NCBI RefSeq assembly: GCF_000382345.1
Contig: NZ_KB908126.1
Coordinates: 1 to 41,189 of the forward strand
Direction of reading: 5' to 3'
Length of the DNA: 41,189 nt
DNA from: Massilia niastensis DSM 21313
GTDB taxonomy: Bacteria > Pseudomonadota > Gammaproteobacteria > Burkholderiales > Burkholderiaceae_D
The notes below the pieces were generated by a model that saw nothing but the letters and a program-made list of their open reading frames with translations, made no database searches and had not been told where the DNA came from. The first letter of the stretch is position 1, and every line of letters starts with the position of its first letter. Shown piece after piece: positions 35,563 through 41,189 of this stretch. The position numbers and the translations under genes are program-made.

Positions 35563-38500
35563 TCAGAAGCCGTAACGCAGGCCGACCCGGTAGGTGCGTC
35601 CGACCACGTCGTACAGGGCCGGGTTGATGCCGTAGCTGGCGTTGGTCTGCGGCGCCGCTTCCGGATCGCGGTCGGTGACGTTGTCGACCTTGAAGTAGAA
35701 CTGCATCTGCTTCGAGAAGTTGTAGCTGCCGCCGATGTCGAGGTAGGCCGCGCCCTTCATCTTGTTGTTCAGGATGGTCGGGTGGATCAGGGTCGATACC
35801 GGGCAGTTGGTCTGGCACTCGATGAAGTCGTTGCGGTAGGTGCCGTCGCTGATCCAGCGCTCGGTCAGCGACAGGCTCCACTTGTCGTAGTCCCAGGTCT
35901 GCTGCGCCAGCACTTTCCACTTCGGCGTATTGCCCATGTTCGAGCCTGCGGAATCGACCGGGATGGTGCCGACCACGCCCGAGTCGGTGATGAAGTGCAG
36001 GTTGCGGGTGCCCAGTGCGCGGAAGGTGAAGCGGCCCGGCAGGTTCAGTTTGCCCAGGTCGGTGCGGTAGGCGGTCTCGATGTCGAAGCCCTTGGTGTGC
36101 AGCGACGCGAGGTTGAAGTTCTGGACCGTCACGTAGTTGTTGCCCGGGCTGTTCAGCACCATGGCCGAGCAGATTTCCTGGTTGCCGGCCACGCACAGGT
36201 CGACTTCCTGCTGGATCGTCAGCGCCGAGATCACGCCCTTGACCTTGATGTCGAAATAGTCCGCCGAGATGCTGAAGCCCGGCGCCCAGCTTGGCTGGCT
36301 CAGCACGATGCCGAAGGAGTTGTTGCGCGCGATCTCGGGACGCAGGGCGGTGTTGCCGACGGTGCGTTCCTGGACGCTGATGGTGTTGCCCTGGTACTGG
36401 ACCACGTTGTTGACCACCACCGGCGCGGCGAACAGCTCGCTCAGGTTGGGCGCGCGCACGTCCTTCGAGGTCACGCCGCGCAGGCGCAGGCCGTCGACCG
36501 GGGTCTGCCAGGTGGCGCCCAGCTTCCAGCTGCCCACGCTGCCGGCGGTGCTGTACTTGGTCTCGCGGTCGGCCAGGTTCAGATTGGCCTCGCCCCAGGT
36601 GTCCGACTTCAGCACCGGGATGTTCAGCTCGACGTAGGCTTCGCGCACGTTATACGAGCCCTCGCCGTTGTGGTAGTTACCCGCGTACCAGTTGTTGCCC
36701 ACGGTGGTGTTCAGGAGCGGATCGGCCGGGTAGTAGGCGTTGTTCTGGGAAGTGGGCGTGACGCCGTTGCCGTAGGCGTCGCCGCGCACGCGGTACTTCT
36801 CGCGGCGGTACTCGGCGCCGGTCGCCAGCGAGACCGGGCCGGCCCAGCCTTCGAAGATCTCGCCGTTGATGTTGAAGCTGCCCACGTCCTGGCTTTGCGT
36901 GGTGCGCTGGCGCGGACCCTGTTCCGGGGCGATGTAGGCCCAGGCCCTCGGATCGACCGGGTTGTTGCCGATGATGTTCAAGGGGACGCAGCCGCTGGCG
37001 GCCGCCACCGGGTTGCGGCAGACGATACGGCCGTCCGGCGTGCGCACGGCGTCGATCGCGGCGTTGTAGCGCGCGTTGAGCGTGATGTCGTGGACGTCGA
37101 TGTTGGTCTTGTTCTCGCCATGCGTCACGTAGGCGTCGTACGCCCATTCCTTGCCGAAGGCCTTGAACCGGCCGTCCGCGCCGAGCACGAAGCGGCGCTG
37201 GGTGCGGGTCGGATGCACGTTGATGTTCGCCGGGAAGATCGCGTTGGCGGTGCCGTACTGGAAGCTGGTGATGTTGTTGGCCGCGCAGGCCGCCACGATC
37301 GACGCCGGCAGGAAGGGGTTGCTGCACTGGATGGTCAGGTTGGCGTTCTTGGCCGCGCCCGGATTCGGCGAGAAGTGCGATCCCACCTGGCCGAAGTTGG
37401 CGGTGAAGTAGATTTCGTTGTCCGGGTCGATGTCGAAGGACATGCGGGTGTAGGCCACCTGGCGCTTGAAGTTCATTGCCAGGTTGGTGCCCGCGCCCAC
37501 GCTGCCGCTCAGGTCACCGCCGATGCAGAACGGGTTGATGCAGTTGGTGACCGCGCCGGTGCCGGTCGGCTTGCCGCCCGAGCCGTACTGGAACTGGTAG
37601 GGCACGCCGCCGTCGCCGAAGGCGATGCCCTGCAGCGGACCGTTGGTGATCAGGCCGTACTTGGAATACTGGTACTGCTGCGCGTGTTCGATGACCTGGT
37701 ACTGCGGCTTGCCGTCGGTGGTCTGGCCCAGCGGGCGCACCGAGTAGGCCGGGTTCTTGTACCAGGTGCGGCCGTTCGGGCCGACTTCGCCGAAGCCCGG
37801 CGAATCGATGCCGTTCTCCTTGGTGAATTCGCCGCTCATGGTCACATGGAAGCGGTCGTCCAGGAAGGCGCGGCCCCAGGCCGCCTGCACGGTGGCGCCC
37901 TTGTCGTCGTCGTACTTGGTCTGGCCGCCCTGGACGTGGGCCTTGAAGCCCTTGAACTTCTTGTCCGTGACGAAGTTGACCACGCCGCCCACCGCATCCG
38001 AGCCGTACGAGGCCGAGGCGCCGCCGGTCACCACGTCGACGCGCTTGACCAGCAGTTGCGGGAACTGGCTGACGTCGGTCACGCCGGTGACGTTGGCACC
38101 GACCACGCGCTGGCCGTCCAGCAGGGTCAGGGTCCGGATCGTGCCGAGGCCGCGCAGGCTCAGGGAGCTCAGGCCCTGGATGCCGCTGCTGGTGCTGTTG
38201 GTGCTGGTGGTGCGGCCGGTGCTGCCCTGCAGGGCCGGCAGTTCGGCCAGGGTGTTGAACAGGTTGGGCTTGGCGGCCTTCTCGAGGTCGGCGCTGCTCA
38301 GGCTGGTGGTCGGTGTCGGCTGCGAGAAGCCGCGCGCCACGATGCGCGAGCCCGACACCCGCACCACCGACGCTTCGCCCACCGCGGCGGGCGCTGGCGC
38401 GGCATCGGCCGCCGCTGCCACGGGCGCTTCGACGCCCTGGGTGTCGGCCGGCGCGGCGGCGCTCGTGGCGTCAAGCTGGGCCTGCTGCGCATGGGCGGCG

Positions 38501-38568
38501 GCGCCGATCAGGACGCAGGCGCTGGCGACGGCCAGGTTGATCAAAGTCCTCTGAACTGGGGTACGCAT
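35563..38568 (-). CDS. Large TonB-dependent receptor of the carbohydrate operon
   Basis: 1001 residues. Signal peptide to about 27 (AHA-QQ), an Ala/Pro-rich stretch (about 36-65), TonB box region SVVRVSGSRI (67-76), a plug domain (about 80-230) with LSLRGLGTIRTLTLLDGQRV and VDVVTGGASASYGSDAVGGVVNFVTDKKF, and a beta barrel ending in phenylalanine (VGLRYGF). This receptor type, with the VTGGASA...YGSDA plug, is common in Caulobacter, Xanthomonas and Massilia for oligosaccharide uptake. Its position between gluconokinase and the gluconate permease indicates sugar oligomer import. The ATG follows AAGGAG. Confidence 0.93.
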   Translation of the reverse strand: MRTPVQRTLINLAVASACVLIGAAAHAQQAQLDATSAAAPADTQGVEAPVAAAADAAPAPAAVGEASVVRVSGSRIVARGFSQPTPTTSLSSADLEKAAKPNLFNTLAELPALQGSTGRTTSTNSTSSGIQGLSSLSLRGLGTIRTLTLLDGQRVVGANVTGVTDVSQFPQLLVKRVDVVTGGASASYGSDAVGGVVNFVTDKKFKGFKAHVQGGQTKYDDDKGATVQAAWGRAFLDDRFHVTMSGEFTKENGIDSPGFGEVGPNGRTWYKNPAYSVRPLGQTTDGKPQYQVIEHAQQYQYSKYGLITNGPLQGIAFGDGGVPYQFQYGSGGKPTGTGAVTNCINPFCIGGDLSGSVGAGTNLAMNFKRQVAYTRMSFDIDPDNEIYFTANFGQVGSHFSPNPGAAKNANLTIQCSNPFLPASIVAACAANNITSFQYGTANAIFPANINVHPTRTQRRFVLGADGRFKAFGKEWAYDAYVTHGENKTNIDVHDITLNARYNAAIDAVRTPDGRIVCRNPVAAASGCVPLNIIGNNPVDPRAWAYIAPEQGPRQRTTQSQDVGSFNINGEIFEGWAGPVSLATGAEYRREKYRVRGDAYGNGVTPTSQNNAYYPADPLLNTTVGNNWYAGNYHNGEGSYNVREAYVELNIPVLKSDTWGEANLNLADRETKYSTAGSVGSWKLGATWQTPVDGLRLRGVTSKDVRAPNLSELFAAPVVVNNVVQYQGNTISVQERTVGNTALRPEIARNNSFGIVLSQPSWAPGFSISADYFDIKVKGVISALTIQQEVDLCVAGNQEICSAMVLNSPGNNYVTVQNFNLASLHTKGFDIETAYRTDLGKLNLPGRFTFRALGTRNLHFITDSGVVGTIPVDSAGSNMGNTPKWKVLAQQTWDYDKWSLSLTERWISDGTYRNDFIECQTNCPVSTLIHPTILNNKMKGAAYLDIGGSYNFSKQMQFYFKVDNVTDRDPEAAPQTNASYGINPALYDVVGRTYRVGLRYGF

Positions 38569-38661
38569 TGTTGTCTCCTTGGTTGTTAGGGGCGGCGCGC
38601 CGGCCTCGCTGGTGGGCGGCTACGCCATGACGCGTGAGTCGTGTTGCCTTGGGCCCGGCGG

Positions 38662-39183
38662 CTAGGCCTTGCCGGTGATGCTTGCGATCAGCGTGGCTGG
38701 CGCCAGTGCGATATCCAGGTCGAGGCCGGCCTCGTCGGCCCCCAGCGGTTCCAGGATGCGCAGCTGGCTGTCCAGCAGGGAGGGCGGCATGTAATGGCCG
38801 ACACGCTGCTGCATGCGCTGGGCGATCAGTTCGCGCGGTCCGGCCAGGTGCACGAACTGCAGCGTGGGATCGGCTTCGCGCAGCAGGTCGCGGTAGCGCC
38901 GCTTGAGTGCCGAGCACGACAGGACCAGGCCGCGCTCCTCCGCACGGGCCTGGCGGATCTCGCTGGCGAGCGCCTGCAGCCAGCCGGCGCGGTCCTCGTC
39001 GTCCAGCGGTATGCCGGCCGACATCTTGGCCACGTTGCTTTCAGGATGGAATGCGTCCCCCTCGAGGAAGGGAACGGAGAAGGTGTGTGCCAGCGCGGTG
39101 CCGATCGTGCTCTTTCCGCATCCGCTGACGCCCATGATCACCCAGCGTCGCCGGGCATGGGGTACATCGCTTGCTGCTGCCAT
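38662..39183 (-). CDS. gntK: Gluconokinase
   Basis: A 173-residue P-loop kinase that phosphorylates D-gluconate to 6-phosphogluconate for the Entner-Doudoroff or pentose phosphate pathway. Walker A GVSGCGKST (18-26), EGDAFHPESNVAKMSAGIPLDDEDR, VLSCSALKRRYRD and HLAGP match GntK/IdnK. The start follows AAGGAG at a 6-nt spacing. It is the first gene of the leftward operon; the next gene begins 93 nt downstream with no terminator between. A LacI-type operator overlaps its promoter region. Confidence 0.95.
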   Translation of the reverse strand: MAAASDVPHARRRWVIMGVSGCGKSTIGTALAHTFSVPFLEGDAFHPESNVAKMSAGIPLDDEDRAGWLQALASEIRQARAEERGLVLSCSALKRRYRDLLREADPTLQFVHLAGPRELIAQRMQQRVGHYMPPSLLDSQLRILEPLGADEAGLDLDIALAPATLIASITGKA

Positions 39184-39200
39184 ATGTCTCCTTGTAGATC

Positions 39201-39216
39201 ACCGTTAGCGCTATCA
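39201..39216 (-). promoter_or_regulatory. LacI-family-type operator O1 at the gntK promoter
   Basis: Read on the minus strand the site is TGATAGCGCTAACGGT, a palindrome centred on AGCGCT. The same 16 bases occur in the opposite orientation at 39364-39379. It lies 18 nt before the gntK start. TTGCCC further upstream on the minus strand with AATGAT 16 nt later may be the promoter, whose -10 would abut this operator, as expected for repression. Confidence 0.7.
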
Positions 39217-39363
39217 TTCTTTTTTCCAAGTCTTGGGCAAGCTAGAAAATTTGTAAAGCCGTGATTTATATTGCAATGCAACATTGGCAAGAGCCTGGCC
39301 GGGTTCGTTTTCCCGGGATGCATAGATGCCCGGGAGGCTTTCACTGGGCAAGGATGAGCAAAT

Positions 39364-39391
39364 TGATAGCGCTAACGGTAGCGCTAACATT
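39364..39391 (+). promoter_or_regulatory. Tandem LacI-family-type operators O2 and O3
   Basis: Two copies of the TAGCGCTAAC motif lie with centres 12 bp apart: TGATAGCGCTAACGGT (39364-39379) and GGTAGCGCTAACATT (39377-39391), overlapping by a few bases. O2 is an exact inverted copy of O1, 161 bp away. The central AGCGCT dyad with symmetric flanks is the usual form for LacI-family sugar-acid regulators. No such regulator gene is in the window. The rest of 39217-39555 holds no gene that I can support. Confidence 0.7.
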
Positions 39392-39555
39392 TGTGCGCTG
39401 CGACAACGCTTGTGCGGGCTGTGGTGTTTACAACACGCGGCTGCCGGATGAGCTCTTCAAGATTGCATGGCGCGGGCCGCACGCTTCCATACGGCGGTGC
39501 CGTGCACCGCAAACGCGGGCATACTGTGCTCCGGCGTTCCATGACGGAGGGCGGC

Positions 39556-40119
39556 ATGCAACGAAGCTATCGCTGGGCAACGCAGCAGGGCGGAGGATGC
39601 GAGCACCTCGCGCTTTCCTACACGGATGAGCTGGTCATTGCCGAGGGTGTGGTGATCGGTCCCGCATCCGGCAACCTGTTCCCGGGCGAGCTGTTCGGTG
39701 TCGCTTATGTCGTGCGCTGCGATGCGCACTGGCGGGTGCGCGAGGTCGAGGTGCAGGTCGCGGGCGGCGCCAGCCTGCTGCTGGGCGCCGATGGCGAAGG
39801 ACGCTGGAGCGGCGCCGACGGCGAATCCATCCCCGCGCTGGACGGCTGCATCGATGTCGACCTGTCCTGCACGCCCTTCACCAATACCTTGCCGCTACGC
39901 CGGCTGGGCGACCGGCTGCGGCAGCGGCAGGACATCCAGGTCGCCTTCATCGAGCTCCCGTCCCTTGCGCTCCGGCCGGCGCACCAGGCCTACACCTGCC
40001 TGGCGCCCGGCCGCTACCGCTTCGACAGCCCGGCCGACGCGTTTACCGCGGAGATCGAGACCGACGCCGAAGGGCTGGTGCTGCGCTATCCCGGGCTGTT
40101 CACCCGCATCCCGACCTAG
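39556..40119 (+). CDS. Putative glycolipid-binding (DUF1089-type) protein
   Basis: A 187-residue protein resembling the DUF1089/putative glycolipid-binding family: CEHLALSYTDELVIAEGVVIG, FGVAYVVRCDAHWRVREVEV, GCIDVDLSCTPFTNTLPLRRL and AYTCLAPGRYRFDS. There is no signal peptide or membrane segment. The preferred start is ATG at 39556 behind GGAGGG; ATG at 39541 is in frame. It is transcribed away from the gntK operon and O2/O3 lie about 165 nt upstream, so it could share their control. The function of the family is poorly defined. Confidence 0.8.
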   Translation: MQRSYRWATQQGGGCEHLALSYTDELVIAEGVVIGPASGNLFPGELFGVAYVVRCDAHWRVREVEVQVAGGASLLLGADGEGRWSGADGESIPALDGCIDVDLSCTPFTNTLPLRRLGDRLRQRQDIQVAFIELPSLALRPAHQAYTCLAPGRYRFDSPADAFTAEIETDAEGLVLRYPGLFTRIPT

Positions 40120-40146
40120 TCGGCGCCAGCCCGTCAAGACCAATTT

Positions 40147-41189
40147 CTACAACAGCACGTCTCCCGCCGCCAAAGTACTGACGCCTACAAGCCGGATAGC
40201 GAACTCCGCGGTGCTATCCGTGTCAGTATTTCCATACAGGATACCGCCGGCGAATTTCAATTGCCCTGCCTGGGTAAAGGCCTCAGTGCTACCGATAAAA
40301 CCAGTGAAGGCATTGTTCGTCGTAGTCAAGGTGTTGGCATCGATCGTGGAGAGATCGATCTTGTCCGTCCCGCTGACGAAGTCGGTAATCACATCCGCGG
40401 TGCCGGTGGTCAGCCCCATCTCCGACAAGGCATTGAAGTCGAAAATGTCACTGCCGCCCCCTCCGGTCAAGGTATCGATACCGGCGCCGCCAGTGATGAT
40501 GTTATTGGCGCTATTGCCCTGGATGGTATTGGAAAGGGCATTGCCGGTGCCGTTGAGCGCGGCAGTTCCGGTGAGGACCAGCTTCTCCACATTCGCGCCC
40601 AAGATATACGTCACACTGCTTTGGACCGTGTCAGTGCCTCCATTGGCATATTCGTTCACCGTATCGCCAATGTTGTCGATGACGTAGGTGTCGTTGCCGT
40701 TGCCGCCTTCCAGATAGTCCCCCTGGGTGCCGCCCTTGAGGATATCGTTGCCGTCTTCGCCGTACAGCCGGTCCGTACCGCTTCCGCCATCGAGGGTGTC
40801 GTTTCCTTCCCTGCCGTACAAGGTATCGTCACCGCTTGAACCGCCCAGGCTGTCTGCCGAGGCGTAGCCATAACGAATGTCGTCCTCCGCGGTCGCGGCC
40901 AGCACCTTCGTTTTCACCGTTGCCACATCCCAGATGACGCCATCGGCAAACTTGATCTGCTCGACCTGGTAGCCACTGGCCGCGTCGCCACTGAAGTAGC
41001 TGTTGATCCGCAGTTCATCGGACGTCCCGGTGATGCTCAGCACCAGGTTGGAACCGTCGCGCGTCGCGCTCAGGTTCGCCGCCGTCACGCCGGTGCCGAG
41101 CTGGACCAGGTCGAGCTTGCCGGCGGCGCCGTCGTAGGAAGCGATGGTGTCCTTGCCCGAGCCCAGGCCGAACAGGTAGATGTCGTTAC
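40147..41189 (-). CDS. RTX calcium-binding repeat protein, C-terminal part (runs off the window)
   Basis: Open from the right edge to the stop at 40147, about 347 residues visible. It contains glycine/aspartate nonapeptide repeats (GSSGDDTLYGREGNDTLDGG, DRLYGEDGNDILKGG, DYLEGGNGNDTYVID) that wind into Ca2+-filled parallel beta rolls. An ALNGTGNALSNTIQGN block follows, and then a serralysin-like C-terminal region (DVITDFVSGTDKIDLS) ending GDVLL, the type that carries a type I secretion signal. An upstream block, VEQIKFADGVIWD, is the haemolysin-type HCBP-related domain. The N-terminus and any enzyme domain lie outside the window. It is convergent with the DUF1089 gene, 27 nt away. Confidence 0.9.
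   Translation of the reverse strand, partial: NDIYLFGLGSGKDTIASYDGAAGKLDLVQLGTGVTAANLSATRDGSNLVLSITGTSDELRINSYFSGDAASGYQVEQIKFADGVIWDVATVKTKVLAATAEDDIRYGYASADSLGGSSGDDTLYGREGNDTLDGGSGTDRLYGEDGNDILKGGTQGDYLEGGNGNDTYVIDNIGDTVNEYANGGTDTVQSSVTYILGANVEKLVLTGTAALNGTGNALSNTIQGNSANNIITGGAGIDTLTGGGGSDIFDFNALSEMGLTTGTADVITDFVSGTDKIDLSTIDANTLTTTNNAFTGFIGSTEAFTQAGQLKFAGGILYGNTDTDSTAEFAIRLVGVSTLAAGDVLL

Noticed and set aside
34381..38589. Very long open frame (about 1400 codons) on the plus strand opposite the TonB receptor and gntP
   Set aside because: It runs antisense across two well-supported genes and gives low-complexity His/Arg/Gln/Val-rich text. Such frames are a by-product of strong GC bias at third codon positions.
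40660..40880. Periodic GC-rich repeats that could suggest a repeat array or CRISPR
   Set aside because: The period corresponds to the RTX nonapeptide codons of the minus-strand protein; repeats are imperfect and without unique spacers.

Overview
The window looks like a chromosomal segment of a GC-rich betaproteobacterium, most likely Oxalobacteraceae (Massilia-like). That placement is inferred from base composition, the pairing of RdgC, divergent uvrA/ssb and GTP-type PEP carboxykinase, and the sequence character of the housekeeping proteins. No rRNA is present and no database search was possible.

Layout. 1-230: right end of an IS110-family element. 231-1831 (minus): a cyclic-nucleotide-binding protein translationally coupled to an AI-2E-type permease, divergent from a membrane diguanylate cyclase (2074-3243). 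3280-3857 (minus): promoter, tRNA-Val(TAC), two identical tRNA-Asp(GTC) genes with hairpin terminators, and a 21-nt tRNA-Asp 3'-end fragment that looks like a leftover attachment site. 4114-10754 (plus): a TonB-dependent receptor and two tandem, recently duplicated subtilisin-family secreted proteases with matching 209-nt leaders. 10818-15239: a LuxR-type regulator and a redox-stress cluster (Ohr and an NAD(P)-binding reductase in one operon, a LysR regulator, an AhpD-like protein, a periplasmic cupin). 15250-18395: two AraC-type regulators and an aldo/keto reductase.

18412-29317 is rich in genome maintenance genes: dinB behind an excellent LexA box, rdgC, uvrA (with a weaker LexA-like site) and ssb. 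Between them lie a half-length asparaginase, an unrecognised protein, a 2-hydroxyacid dehydrogenase and pckG.

29494-39183 (minus) is the most interesting part. It appears to be one six-gene carbohydrate-use operon: gluconokinase, a large TonB-dependent receptor, a GntP gluconate permease, a 1005-residue protein with two beta-helix domains fused to an SMP-30/gluconolactonase-like propeller, a secreted alpha/beta hydrolase and a secreted ThuA-like protein. Three copies of a LacI-family-type operator lie upstream. The inferred logic is outer-membrane capture of a sugar polymer or oligomer, periplasmic cleavage and lactone/ester hydrolysis, gluconate import and phosphorylation to 6-phosphogluconate. 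The polymer itself is unknown. The window ends with a DUF1089-type glycolipid-binding protein and the C-terminal part of an RTX calcium-binding repeat protein running off the right edge.
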